A stretch of DNA of 64,000 nt from Neckera pumila (taxonomy: Eukaryota; Streptophyta; Bryopsida; Hypnales; Neckeraceae), in assembly GCA_963969595.1 (NCBI GenBank), contig OZ018416.1:7704065-7768064 (forward strand). The letters run 5' to 3'. The position numbers and the translations under genes were made by a program. Shown here piece after piece: positions 33,409-45,867 of this stretch. The notes under the pieces were generated by a model. The model was not told the DNA's origin and ran no database searches. It was given only the letters and a program-made list of their open reading frames with translations. Every line of letters begins with the position of its first letter. The stretch's first letter is position 1.

Positions 33409-36382
33409 CTTTTGGCGCCGCTGTCGGAGATTCTGATAGATTATTGTTGACCTAGGAAGCAAAGCCGGAAGGTGTCAAAATGGATAGAGTCAAGTTCCTC
33501 GTGAGAAATATCTATTGAGTGCAAAGTTCAGCAAAGTAGAAAATCCAGTTTGCTACTTCATGAGTAGACCTCAAAGAGGGACTTCGATAGGATGACGTTC
33601 TGCACGATTAGAAGAAGTAACCAGGAGGACCGTGGTACACGGAATAACAGTATCAAAATCAGAAGAGGACTTAGTGGTTGTCAGACTGGAAGTACGTCCG
33701 GAACGTTCCGCCAGTCCGGAACCAGTGAAAGAAGTGGAAGAAGCCAGAGAGGAGTCTGATAGAGAGTCTGACCCCTACTTGAGGTAGAGCCAGTATTTGA
33801 GGGAGCAGGAGCAATGGTGAACAACACTCGTCTCAGATACAGTAGGTTCCGGGGAGACAGAAGTAAGGATGTTGATGACTGGATGGGAGAATTTGAGGCC
33901 ACCATTGTAGCAAATCAGGAGGATCCAACCTCCAGGCAGCGAATCTTCCAAGGTTTACTGAAAGGAGAAGTCCTCAGATGGTACCAAGATGTTCCGGATG
34001 CGAGCCGGGAGAACTAGGACCAGTTGAGGGAACTGTTCCTCCGGACGTTTAGAGAAGTCGAAGGAGAAGCACGAGCACTGGGGAGACTTAGCAAGGTGAC
34101 CATGCGTTCCAATGAGTCAGTGAGGAAGTACGGTCAAAGAGTTCGAGATCTGATCAAGAAAATAACCACGGACATTGCGACCAGTATCCAAATAGAATGG
34201 TATGTGGCAGGATTTCCGAAAGCAATGGGTTTCCACATCTGGCAAGTCCGACCTGCTACATTAAGGGAAGCTATGGAGTTGGCCCAGAATTACGAGAATT
34301 TGGCCTAGTCTCTGAGAAGATCTGTGAAAAAAGAGTGAAAGGATGGAGAGAGGCCGGAGCAAGAAGTACAAAAAGAAGGAAAGAAGGAGACGGAAGTTTT
34401 CAGACTCTGAGACTCTGAGTTCCGAAACTTCGACAAGCTCATCGACTACGGCAACAAGCAATTCTGACAGCAAACCGGAGACCTCTAGTAGTAGGCGAGC
34501 GTTACGGGACAAGTTAGACAGAGGCACCCGGAAGACTGTCAAGGTGAAAATGGAGAATGATGACTCCAAGAAATTCATGAAGAGCGTTCAAGAGTCCCTT
34601 GAAGCAATCAAAGTCAACCTGGCGGAGAACCAAATGCCGAGACGGATTGTACCTACCACCCGATCAAATGTTTGGTGTGCAAGATGTAGAAGACCGGGTC
34701 ATTACGCGAGCGAGTATAATCAAGGACCTTAGAAGCAAGTCCACTTTGTGGACGAACAAGAAGTTTTCTACACCCTACCGGAGACAGAAGAATACGAAGA
34801 ACAAGTGAATCCCGTCTTCCAGATCCAGACAGGTTACGAAAGAGGGAAGGTGCCTCAGCAGCTAATCCGGACCAACATAAGCCCACATGCTGTCACAGCC
34901 GGATCTAGTCAAGGTAATTATCCTCCTTCTAGGTTTCCCCCCGGATGCTGTTTGTTGTGTGGAAGCCCTCATCATTATACCAATAATTGTCTCCATAAGG
35001 GACACGGACAAGGCGAGCCTTTGACCTTACCTTGTCAGAATTGTGGAGTATATGGACACAACATCGGGGAGTGTCAGAAACCACAACAAGTACGGACGAT
35101 TTATAGACAAGTGGAAACTCCACCTAGGGACCAGACCGGACTCAATTACAATTTGACGACTGGAATTGAAAATCCGGAAAAGTGACAACCAAAGGTGGAG
35201 CTTCCGGAAGTACGACAGGGTCCTATTTATTGAGTAGAAACTCGGATTTCCACCAAGGACCGGCTAGATAAACATAGAAGTAGGGATCGGAAAGAAAGAC
35301 GGAAATCCAGATCTGAGGCCATAAGTACAGATCCGGATCTGAGTGATTCTGATCACTCGGTCAGAATAGAACCTATTCGACCCATAGTAGAGTTAGAAAA
35401 AGGAGTAGGACACAATCCTATCCCCATTGATATCAATCAAGAAGTACGGAAGAACTTAGAGGCATCTAAACAACTTCCGGCTCCTGGACTACGGAAGGTC
35501 GCGTTTGATGACGTTCCGGTCTTCATCAATCCGGAACTTAAGGTTGATGAATATGACATTGTACAAGACGTCAAGGATCAAAGGGCGAACATTACGATTG
35601 GACAACTCCTCCATGACAATGTAAACTACCAGAAGATGATCCGGGATGCTTGGACAAAGAAGCGAATGAGACAATTGAAGTTGCCTTCGGTTGTTGTCAA
35701 TTTCTCTCAAGTGGAAGACCTTGGAGCATCCGAGCTAGAAGTGGAAGTAGGAGGATGTATCGTACCAAGAGTTCCGGTCGATGGAGGTTCCGGAGTCAAC
35801 CTCATGTTGGAGGATACGGCATTTGATCTGGGCTACACTTCATTTCAGGCCACTGACCAAGTCCTATGACTGGCGGACCAATCGCGTGTTCATCTAGTTG
35901 GGAGACTGTCAAAGATTCCAACCCAGATTAGAAAGGAGACATATCTCCTGAACTATATGGTCATCCATGTAACAAAGGGAAGACCATTCCCTATGTTACT
36001 AGGTAGACCCTGGCTGTACGCAGCACGAGTTTTGGTGGACTGGGGAGCCAAAGAATTTGTAGTTGGGAAACCAACTACCCGGATCCCTTGGAAACATATG
36101 GATCATTTGGGAGAAACTAGTGAATCAGACGGATACACCACAGACTAGTCTGATCCGGAAGATTAAGACTTTGTCCCCAGCTATTTCACCTCGGTGACAG
36201 AAACCGATTTCGAGTTTCCGGATCCTACCTTGGAGGTTGCGACGGAGGTATCCGACCCCATTCAGACGTTCAACCAAAAGATCAATCCATGGGAGAAGTG
36301 GATGTTGTCGCAACCAGAATTTTTGGTTTTCCTTTGCTTACCTAAAAGTTGGAACGGAAACGGGTAATTAGGATTCGGATCT
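33409..36382 (+). mobile_element. internal region of LTR-type element: Gag and protease, no polymerase
   Basis: It starts with the primer-site-like TGGCGCCGCTGTCGG and ends near a purine-rich tract (36387-36400). Only Gag and an aspartic-protease region are encoded. No reverse transcriptase (YXDD), RNase H or integrase motif occurs in any frame, so the element would depend on proteins supplied elsewhere. Confidence 0.65.
33814..36369 (+). pseudogene. Gag - zinc knuckle - aspartic protease polyprotein, decayed
   Basis: 33814-34308 is a retrotransposon Gag domain (FRGDRSKDVDDWMGEFEA...GEVLRWYQDVPDA) with a TAG at 34015 where the family has Trp. After a frameshift near 34310 a single frame continues to 36369 with several stops. 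It holds a Ser/Lys-rich linker and three zinc-knuckle sequences: CARCRRPGHYASEY (last Cys replaced by Tyr), CLLCGSPHHYTNNC and CQNCGVYGHNIGEC. Then comes a retropepsin-like stretch with PVDGGSGVNLM and LLGRPWLYAARVLVDW. The catalytic triad reads D-G-G instead of the usual D-(S/T)-G. Order is that of gypsy Gag-Pro. Not functional as it stands. Confidence 0.8.
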
Positions 36383-39300
36383 TGTTAGGGGGGCAGAAGA
36401 AAACTAAAGATAGACAATGCTAATCCAGTAAGGAGAAAACTGGATCTGATCTGGTCAGAATGTTAGTACTTAGGAGCAGAATCACATCCGGATCTTACCT
36501 TAGATCGGATTAGGGTTGAATCGGATTGATATGGACCAGACCGGAAAAGGTCATGATGACCAGCTGGGGGTCCTGGGACTATATAAAGGCTGGTCGTCCT
36601 CATTTTCACTCCTTTACTTCCCTCGAGTTCTGGAGCTGACCTTGAGCGCTTTTACGCCTCCGTCTGCGCCAGAGCCGTTGTGTGGGTGTGAACCTCAGGC
36701 CGGATACGTCAGGGTGTAGGAGAGGTAGAGATTGTGTGGGTTGCAGGTTTTATGTCGTCTTCCGGTTGAGATCAGACGAGAGGAAGTGAGGAACGGGACG
36801 TGCGGCTAGGAGAGAGTGAGGTAGCGACCGGGAAGGGTCCAGTTAGCCGTCTGTGTCCATGCCTCAACTGCGTAAGAGCAGACCGAGAGCGCCCAATTCC
36901 TCCTCCGACATCAAGCTCCGGAAAGTAGTTCCGGTCATCCCTACCGTGGAACCGGCAAGGACCGAGCTCATGGAGGATCTCAATACAATGGGCTGTCTGG
37001 TGTTAATGGATAAACCCTGGAGGTTTAGAGAGGAGTGGATGGTGAGAGAACTAAAGTGCAAGATGTCGAATCAGTTCAACAACACCTTCCGAGGCCGCCT
37101 GACCGAGTGGGAAGAAGAGAGGTAGAGGGAAGTCTACAACTTCCGAATGGGAGGTTCCGGCATGGCTAGACGGAGAGCCGAGTTCATCCATGACAAGTTT
37201 CATGGAGAGCCGAGCAGCAAGGATGGATACGCGGTCGCGGATTGCAAGAGCAACCGGCACCTCCGTCTTCTCCAGTTCTTGGTTCCGATCATCTAATCGG
37301 AGAAGCCGACGAGGGTAACGATGACCATCGGCAATACAATTTTCGGTTCCCTGAGCGGGGAACGGAAGGTGAACTGGGCCCGGATCTTTTGCGATCTGGT
37401 GTCCCAGCTTGTGACGAGGGTTGAGAAGAGTAGGGCCACTCCTTTGAGTCCCTATCTCTTCCACTTCTACCATCGCAACCAACTCCTCACGGATACGAAG
37501 GAGAAAACATGGAACATTCAGGACTCTATCATGAAGTACGGGGAGTCGGGTTTGGATGACAAGCCGAAAGACCCAACCAGATCCGAACCCGAGACAGAAG
37601 AGGAAGACAAGGAAGAGCACCTCCGGACGAGGAAGCGGATGAAGAGGACACCTCCTCACAAGGGAGGAACCCCTCCTACCAACCGGTCGACTCCAGAACA
37701 GGGACCGGAAGTGGAGATGCCGGATACCGAAGACCCAACCGACCCGTTCAATCAGTTGACTGTGATTCTATGCGGGATACGAGCAGATTGGGAGGTCAAG
37801 AGGAGAACCCTCGCTAGTGTCGGAGAGCTATTGGGTGCACCGGGAGATAGTAAGCTACTGGGTAAGGTGGCACAGTATTTGTCTAATCCGTATGAGCACC
37901 AGAAGCAGGAGGTAGAGATTTGTCGACTTCAGGAGGAAGTCGACACTCTGAAAGCCGAGATGGTAGCCTTCGAAGAGGACAAAGCCGCAGTTTGGGAAAT
38001 GGCGGAAGCCATCCAGAAGGTGGCCGAGTCTATAAAGGCCACCCTTGGAGAGTTCGGATCCGCCGCAATCAAGGTGGAATTGTTTGACAAAGGGGTGCAT
38101 GAGGAGAAGAAGGTATTCGGTTCCCGGATAGTTCGGATCCTGACCGACTTCACCGATCGGGTGGAAGAGTCATTGGTGGTGGCAAGAGAGGCAGCCAACC
38201 GGATGGACATCAGCAGCCAGAAGCTGAACGGGTCCATGTACTCCCGGGCGATCCAACTTTTGGACCTCTCGCTATCGGATTCATTCGCAGCCGGATTATT
38301 GAATCCGAGGGAGCCCAAGGATCAGACGCCCGAGTCAAGAAAGAGTCACCGAAGGTCTGGGCCTAGACAACCAATTCAGTTGGATTCATCGTTAGGATCA
38401 GATCTTCCGGATCCTACTGCCGGGGAGCGGAGCAAGAACCTGACCGAAGTTTTCAACCAACTACCCGCGGAACCCAAGAGTCCTACGTTGGGTGGGGGAG
38501 TTGGAGAATAGGTAGGTAGGTAGGAATGTAATTTTTGTAAGATAGTTAGGACCAGATCGGATGTTGACCCGGTCTTGCCGGTTAGGATTGGACTCGGATG
38601 TCCAGCGCGGATTTCCGAGGCCCTTTTTGCCTTTGTAATCAAGTTGTATATAAGTCAGCCTTTGCTTGGGAGCTGCAAGTCTTTTCGCCCAAATTTTGTG
38701 TATGTTTTCTCTTGGCCTCTTGTTGCGTATCTCTCCCATGTGTGGCAGGGTTGTGTGGTGAGGAGCTAGGAAGGCGCATGCTGGTTCGGGTGTGATTTCT
38801 CCCTTTGGTGTTTTTGTTTTTGATCTTATGTGCAAGTGAGCGAGTTGTGAAAGAGTTGGAAGTGGATTTCAGTTCCTCAGCATTTCTAAGGTTTAGGATT
38901 CCGGGCAAGACAGCTATTGTTAGGCTAGGCGGATAGGGAAGGATTCCTTAGTCGCGTTAGAACTCCTGGGTGGGAAATCCGGTTGAGTGTCCGATCTCCT
39001 GAGAGATCTCGCTGCCCTAGTTGGCAAACGGAAGGACTTTAGTTGATGTTGGAACGAATGGGTTCACTTGCAACCGCCTGACTTTGTACAGACAGAACTT
39101 GGCGTTAAGGTTGTTGTAGTATGAGAGGATCGTACGGGGGGGTCTTTGTATGACCGGTGATTCGGAGTGTTCTCTGGATTGCTGTGAAGGATCAAACCGG
39201 ATCTGGATTAGTGTAGGAAATTGGAGAATAGAGAAGTGGGTCTTCAACCACTATAAGTCACGGAAGGAATGGTGGGCCTGCCACTCTCAAAAGCAAGTGG

Positions 39301-39619
39301 CAAACCCTCTGATGGTGAAACAGAGGTAAAACTAAACTGGATGGGAGTAAGAGCGGATGTGAGTTGATCAGACCGGATTGGAAAGTTGGCCAGATCAGGA
39401 AAGGAGAAGAGGGTCTAATTGTGATTTTCGGTGTTGTTGTATTTCCGGTTGTGGTGTTAGGACCGGAAGAGGAAATATAGGTACTGACTAAGCTTAGAGA
39501 CCAAATAAGGCTAGATACTTCACAGAATCTCGCGGGTTCGATCTTTAGGGTCACTTTGTTATACTTTAGAGTGGTTTTTGGTAGTATAACTGGGAATTTG
39601 CTTGCCTTGTGCTGCGACA
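36383..39619 (+). mobile_element. 3' long LTR-like region, ORF-bearing
   Basis: It follows the protease frame, starts at about 36383-36420 (exact edge uncertain) and ends TGCGACA at 39619. TATA-like TATATAAAG lies near 36578. The ORF 36853-38511 follows, then about 1.1 kb of non-coding DNA that includes another TATATAAG (38647). The plan (TATA, ORF, 1.1-kb tail, ACA end) and the length (about 3.2 kb) parallel 29958-33408. Nucleotide similarity is weak, so it may come from a related but different element. Confidence 0.5.
36853..38511 (+). pseudogene. LTR-resident ORF, coiled-coil retroelement protein (two stops)
   Basis: A single frame of about 552 codons is interrupted by TAG at 37123-37125 and TAA near 37294. 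The ORF at 30406 has Trp at the first of these positions (KDIWAEVYSF against ER*REVYNF). The N-part is the homologous 160-residue domain (MEDLNTMGCLVLMDKPW, SKDGYAVADC, EKPTRVT). The last 396 codons are open: an acidic Pro/Thr linker, then a heptad-rich coiled coil (ICRLQEEVDTLKAEMVAFEE) and a basic tail. Less decayed than its counterpart. Function unknown. Confidence 0.65.
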
Positions 39620-39987
39620 AAAGGCAACCAAAAAAATCAATCAGTCAAAATCAATTTGTAAAACTAGGATTAAAAATATGATCATTAGAAGAGTGACTGC
39701 TTAAATAGAAGAGGATTTACAATTTTAGTAAATTACAAAAATTCACCAAAGTTTTGCTCTTGAGTATCTAGAAGGCTCTCCAAATTTTTGAAAAGCACTG
39801 TGAGTAAATTGAAGCTGTAAACATAAGTGTTGTCATTAATGAAGAAAACTAAAAAATTCTTAGATATTATTCAAATAGTGCTAAAATAACCACAAACTCT
39901 ATGAAAAGGACCTCATAGCACTTTGAATGTGATCATGGAATTAAAAAGGTATTGTATTGGTAGTTTGAAATAGAATGGTACCTCATT

Positions 39988-40922
39988 TTAACCCCTAAAG
40001 GACCAAACGGCGTTTTGGGGCAACATAGCAATTTTGGGCAGCTCACTACAAATGGAAATTTTATATTTTTTCTTTGAAAATCTCACACAACGTGTGCCCG
40101 AGGACTAGCTTTAAGGCCCAACAATTTTCAAAACTTTTGACTACATGCTTAAAAAGTTATTGGATGATATGTCCTTTTCAACAATCGGCGGGCAGCTCAA
40201 ACAAATTCTGAAAAATCACTTTTAAAAAAAAAAAAATCGAAATTGGTTTTCTAGATTTATATATGCGTGTAAAGCTTTGAATTATTCCATTTTGATTTAT
40301 GAGATGAAAATTATGAGGTGTTCTAGTTTGCGGGCAGTTATGGATTCCCTACTCTAAAATAAACTTTAGAGTCTTTTATTTAATTCAATTTTTAATATTT
40401 TTGAAAAAAAATAAAAGCATAGGATTTACACTGTTTATTACAGCATTACAACCGTTGGGATTCACATTTTTCGATTTTATAATTAAATTCTTAACAATTT
40501 AGTGTTTTGAATCATTCTCTACTTCTTTCTATAACCTATTTTTTTCGTATATGTTGTACAATTCCAAATGATTTGAAATTTTTCAAGCATGTAGCCATCT
40601 TGCTTTGAAGAATTAATCCAAGGAGTAACCACCATTTTGGACACTTTTTCATTTAAATGTGACTTTGTGAAGTGCAGCTGCCTGTTTTTTTGCAAGATCA
40701 AAAATAGGGTTTTTGGTCAATTCAAATGCTAATATCTTGCAAACTATAAGGTGGGAAATTCTAAAAAATTTCCTACATATTCCAAATAAGCATACTACAA
40801 GATCCTACGATTACATGTGTCTAAAAATAAAATCTTTCTAAAATTTGGTAGTTGTATTAGAAATGGCAATTTTGGAGCATTTTTGGTAGCGTGAAACATA
40901 GTCTCTAACATTTAGAGGTTAA
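39988..40922. mobile_element. TTAA-flanked short DNA element, copy 3 (inverted)
   Basis: Edges TTAACCCCTAAAGGACC and a degenerate TTTAGAGGTTAA. The body is the reverse complement of the copies at 20870 and 55546: GGCGTTTTGGGGCAACATAG at the start, and 'acaagatcctacgatta' near 40797. No coding capacity. Confidence 0.85.
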
Positions 40923-40943
40923 CCAATAAACTCCCATTGTCCC

Positions 40944-41240
40944 TTAACCCCAAAATAACCCTAGAATTTCCTAAGCTTCTATTAATGTGCTCTAAATTGA
41001 ACAAAAAGCCAAAAAATTTATAAGTTGTATCAGTTCTTTCTGAATTGTAACCGTATAAAATCAAACTAGACATTTTAGAGATCACATTAGAAAAGAAAAC
41101 ACAACAATGTATCTTACAGATTGAAAGATTATAATGTTTGATCATGAGGGTGTTATAACTATGAAAGTGACTTGAAGTCTTTTAATCCTCTTTTCATATG
41201 TCAAATCTAAAAAGTTGGTCACCAAAAAAATGCGACATTC
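40944..41240. repeat. second dispersed repeat family, copy 2, 5' part
   Basis: Starts TTAACCCCAAAATAACCC and matches 54964-55230 in order (GCTCTAAATTGAACAAAA, 'gaaagattataatgtttga', 'aaagttggtcaccaaaaaaa'). Similarity stops near 41240; the remaining third of the repeat reappears at 45868. Confidence 0.7.
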
Positions 41241-41309
41241 TTCCAAACCACGCTTGATGCTTCTGGAAATCAACGTCTATAGTTAAGAGCCTTCATTCAC
41301 CATAGAAGA

Positions 41310-42817
41310 GACCGCAACAAGTTGTTTAGAAGACTAGAGGTAGAAGCCACAAAGCTAATTTTTTGCAATCTCTAAAGGAAATTTCAATGGCACAATTGTC
41401 GATAGGCTCATCAGCATTATCGTCTGAACTACCTCCCTCAGCATTTTCATTTCTACCATAGAGCAGTTGTTTAGTGGCATGGGACTTAAGTTTTACAAAA
41501 AAATTTGTAGACAAACTGATTTAAATCAAATTTGAAAAATAAAAGAAATAAAAATAAGGGCCAAGTGGTTGATGCATTTAATAACATTTGCTTACTATAT
41601 AATATGCAAATGTATGATTATCAATAAGGTTAGAAAACTTACAGCCAGTTCCACGCTAGATTGTAATTATGGGCCTTATTGCATAAGAATAGCTAGAATA
41701 CAATCAAGTTGCCAGTCTAAACTTTTAATAGAAAATCTTGAATACACAAATAAGTCTTCAAAATCATCATGATTAAACAAAATTACAAATTTCTTATTTC
41801 TTGATCATAGTTATTGGAATATAGACTCCCATTGGTGCCAAAAGCTCTTCCAAATGATCTAATATGTGCCCAAAAGAAACAACCAACTCTTGCACAAACA
41901 TAATTTGATCAAACCCAAACTTCAAGCCAATTTTATTATTCAAAAATCTTATATACATGAACAAGTCCTTAATAGCTAAATGAATGAGCTAGAATATAAA
42001 TTTGGTTTTTTCTTAATCACTTGTTAGGATGTGAGGAATACCTCTTGACATTGTTGGTAGCTCTTTTGGTGGCGGTCTGGTGGAATCAAAAGACAATAAT
42101 AACAGTTATTTTTTGTTTGCAATCAAAGGCCTCTTGTAGGTGCCAAAATGTCCCGCTCACATAATAGCAAGTGATCAAGAAAAAACACCCAATCCTTATA
42201 GATGTACAAATCTTATAGATCATTTTATTCAAGCTAGAATAAAAATTTATTTTTTCTTTGTTATTGGCTTTTGATCTGAGGACTTCCATTGGCACCAAGA
42301 ATTCCTCTAAACAATCCAATATGTGATTTAAAGATTAAACCAACCTTTACAAGAAGCAAAAGCAAATTGAACACTGTAAGCTTTAAACCAATTTTTTTTA
42401 AATTTAAGAATCTTGTGTATATGAAGAGATCCTCAACATCTAGATGAAATAGATTGCATACAAATTTCACTTTCTCTTGATCACTTGCTAGGGTGTGAGG
42501 AGTACTTCTCGACAAGGAGAAAAAAATAAAAAAATAAAATAAATAAAATAAAAGTTGCGTCTAAAGGTCTCCCTTTGGCGCCGAGTGGAACCCCTAGAAA
42601 TCTCTTTTGGGCATCAAGAGGTACCCCTCACATCCTAGCAAGTGATTAAGGATAAACACACCACCTTTGTAGAAGCTCAAGTCCTACAATCAAAATGGCT
42701 AAATTAGAGTACAATCTTTTCTTCATGATCATTGTCCAGTGACTGCAGAGCTAGGTGTTTCCATTGGCATCGCAAGGTTCCCTTCAAATCCTAGTGAAGA
42801 AAAGACACTCGACACTT
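41310..42817. repeat. tandemly related units with the TGATCACTTGCTAGG word
   Basis: The segments 41815-42050 and 42270-42510 are collinear (offset about 455 bp): CCATTGGYRCCAARA, TCCAAATGATCTAATATGTG-like, 'atgagctagaata', then TTGATCACTTGCTAGGGTGT-like. A third partial start lies at 42755. They merge into the large foldback to the right. No gene recognised. Confidence 0.65.
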
Positions 42818-44215
42818 ATAGAATGGTTTTGAGCTAGCTATGCTTATGCATGGGTCGGGTTATATTTCTTAATCACTTGCTAGCTTGTGAAGGGGACTTC
42901 TCGGCGCCAATAGGAGTCTATAGCCCTGCAACCAATGGTTGAAGAAAACAAATTGTATTCTAATTCAATCATGACAATCTACAAACCCTATTCAAATTTG
43001 AAAAATTTGAAAAACTAAGAAATTAACCTTGTATTTAAAATGAGCTCTAGCTATGCTTGTGCAAAGGTTGAGTGTTTATTTTAATCACTTTCTAGAGTGT
43101 GAAGGGGACCCCTTGGCGCTGAAGGGAGCCCCCAACCTTCCACCTAGTGCTCTAGCTCAATTAAGAGGATGTGTCGGATTTGTGCTTTTGTGAAGGTCAG
43201 GTTTTAGGATTCATGATCACTTGCTACAGTGTACGGGGTTCTCCTCGACGCCAAGGGAAGCTACCTTGTCCTAAAAATTTGAAAATAAAAATAAAAATAA
43301 ATAAAAAAAGTTTTTGTTTTTTGTTTTTTTTCCCCGCAACGTGGGGCTCCCCTTGGCACCAAGGGCAACCCGTCACACCCTAGTAAGTGATCAAGAAAAA
43401 ACAAAATTTGTATTTTCATTGTTCTTTTTAAAAAAATTTGAGAATAAACTTAGCCTTACATCTAAATGTGCTCAAATTGTGCTTGTACAAGGGTCAAGGG
43501 TCTATTCTAGATCACTTGCTAGGATTTGAGGGAGACCTCTCGGTGCCAAAGGGAGTCTCCAACCTCCCAACCAATGATCAAGACAGAATAAAATTGTACT
43601 CTAAAGTAAAAATCTCATTTTTTCTTGATCACTTACTAGGGTTTTTTCTTGATCACTTCCTCGGCACCAAGGGGAGCCCTGCGTCGCGGTGGGAAAGAAA
43701 AATATAAATAAACAAAAACTTTTGAGGATAAGGTAGCTCCCTTCGGCGCCGAGGAACCCTTGGCACACCTTAGCAAGTGATCATGAATCCTAAAACTTAG
43801 CCTTCACAAAAGCACAAATCCGACACATCATCTTAATTGAGCTAGAGTACAAATTTATTATGTCTTGAATCTTGACCACTAGCTGAGAGGTTGGAGGCTC
43901 TCTTTGGCGCCAAAGGGTCCCCCTCATACCCTAGCAAGTGATCCAAAAAACATATCGACCTTTGTACAAGCATAGCTAGAACACATTTTAAATACAAGGT
44001 TAATTTTTCATTTTTTCAAATTTTTAAAAATGGAATAGGGTTTGTAGATTGTCAGGATTGAATTAGAATACAATTTGTTACCCTCAACCATTGGTTGCAG
44101 GGTTAGAGACTCCTATTGGCGCCAAAAAGTCTCCCTTACAAGCTAACAAGTGATCAAGAAATATAACCCAACCCATGCATAAGCTTAGCTGGCTCAAGAC
44201 CGTTCTTAAACATAG
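42818..44215. mobile_element. 1.4-kb foldback element with inverted arms of about 650 bp
   Basis: The left arm (about 42818-43480) is the reverse complement of the right arm (about 43530-44215). Matching landmarks: GTCGGGTTATATTTCTTAA (42857) with 'gaaatataacccaaccca' (44158); TGTCGGATTTGTGCTTTTGTG (43171) with 'cacaaaagcacaaatccga' (43804); and CTACCTTGTCC (43261) with GGATAAGGTAG (43725). Inside each arm the word TGATCACTTGCTAGGGTGTG is followed by copies of TTGGCGCCAA, itself a palindrome. No ORF of note. Confidence 0.8.
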
Positions 44216-45867
44216 TATCTTTTATCCCATTTTTTTGGATTTATTTCTTTTATTTTGAATACCTTTCAATTTGAAATGGCTTTTTTTATCAAGCAATTAT
44301 TTCTACAAAGAGATTGCAAGATCAAACCAAGAGTAGGGTGATTTATCTTTTAAGGTCAAGAGGTAACTTGACCGCCTATTAACAAGATCCAAAACTGTAG
44401 CACTATATGAAGCCTATTGACATTTTTGAACCAAAATGGGGAGGGGATAACTTATTTTGGGGGGCCGAGAGGTGCCTTCTTAGCCTACTAAAGGGATCAA
44501 AATTTGTAGCACCGTACAATATCCAAAGAAATGTCACTCTTAGGATTTTTAGAAATTTTGTTGTAGGCCTCATCACATTGTTTCTCTTGCAAGGATTGAA
44601 TGCTGAAGAAATGGCAGACATGCCATCATGCAACCTATCCAAAATAGTCCTACAAATGATTATAGTAATTGGGTGTTTGACATAATGATTTGTTTGCCGC
44701 CACTTGTGATGACTGCATTTGAGCCTTCATATAGATGACAAATTATTAAACATTCTTCAATGGCAGAACACCAGGACCAAATCCATCTAAGGAAGAGCTG
44801 AAGTTAAGAGGCACTAGATGCAATGGTATTTGAAGAAGATCTTAAAGGCATTGAATGTCCTTTTTGGAGCATCTAATGTTGCAACGCGTATTCCACACTT
44901 ACAGAATGAAGAGGTATTTGGTAGTAATAAGCTCAAACTTGACCTCCCTATTTGTTTGGATGGTGACTCCCATGGACTAGATAAAATGAATTTTTCTAAG
45001 CCAAGAGTATTGACTTGGTCCACATTCCACACACACACCTACAAAGTTTTGTGAGGAAGCAAAGAAGGTGGCTAACTTTGAACAAGTACTACATGTCACT
45101 ACCACATTGGGAAGCAATGGTGACACTTTACAATAGCATGTTGCAAGATTGTCCCATATGTTGAATTGCAAATGTCACGCCCAATAGCAAAGATCAAACA
45201 TCATAAAAGGATGAAAGACTTTCTAGCTCCAGTATACCATGGTAGAAAAGAATAATATAGCAAAAATAAGGATATTATAACAAATTTTTTATTTTGCTCA
45301 AATAATATTCACAAATGTATTCAAGGCTCTAACTGCGCTTGGATAATTGACTAGCTTAAAGTACTAGACATTTGGACTGTAGAAATGAACATTAATGAGG
45401 GTCGCCAAATGAAGGTCTTCAATATATGCAGAAGTCTACAAAACTATGAATGCCTGTGGTCTGAGTTTGAAATAATTTTGACTAAAGTTACACATGTAGC
45501 TACAAAGTGTCAATTTCTCTTTGAACAAATATTGTAATTATTTTATGGAATATTCTATACAACCTTCTTTCCATCCTTGTTTATTTTTCACACCTAAATC
45601 TTTTTCATCTTCACAATATATATTTCCAATATTATAGGCAATATAAAAAATAACAACCCTAATACAAGTAGTATATATCCACGGTAATAGGTCCACAATA
45701 ATAAGTCCATGGATATAGGTCCTAAAATTATAAGAAACAAAAAATATTGACAATTTTTTTTGGTGACTACCTTTTTCTCTGATATTATTGAAGTTTATAT
45801 TATTTTTTAAAATTTGGAACTCACTGCTCACATAATCCCTGCTCACTGCTCACAGGCTCACAAAATA
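44216..45867. other. spacer right of the foldback, unresolved
   Basis: A short duplicated motif occurs near 44390 and 44505 (GATCAAAATTTGTAGCACYRTA-type). Frames 44407-44685 and 44818-45054 have no recognisable domain and no splice-compatible neighbours. I make no gene call. Confidence 0.45.

Noticed and set aside
33413..33427. TGGCGCCGCTGTCGG as part of a tRNA gene
   Set aside because: No cloverleaf can be drawn around it; its position after an ACA end fits a retroelement primer-binding site better.
41310..44215. Possible CRISPR-like array because of regularly recurring words
   Set aside because: The words recur in both orientations with unequal, homologous spacers and form a foldback; the host is a eukaryote.
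44407..45054. Two neighbouring plus-strand frames that might be exons
   Set aside because: No conserved motif and no phase-compatible splice sites; the region lies in repeat-derived DNA.
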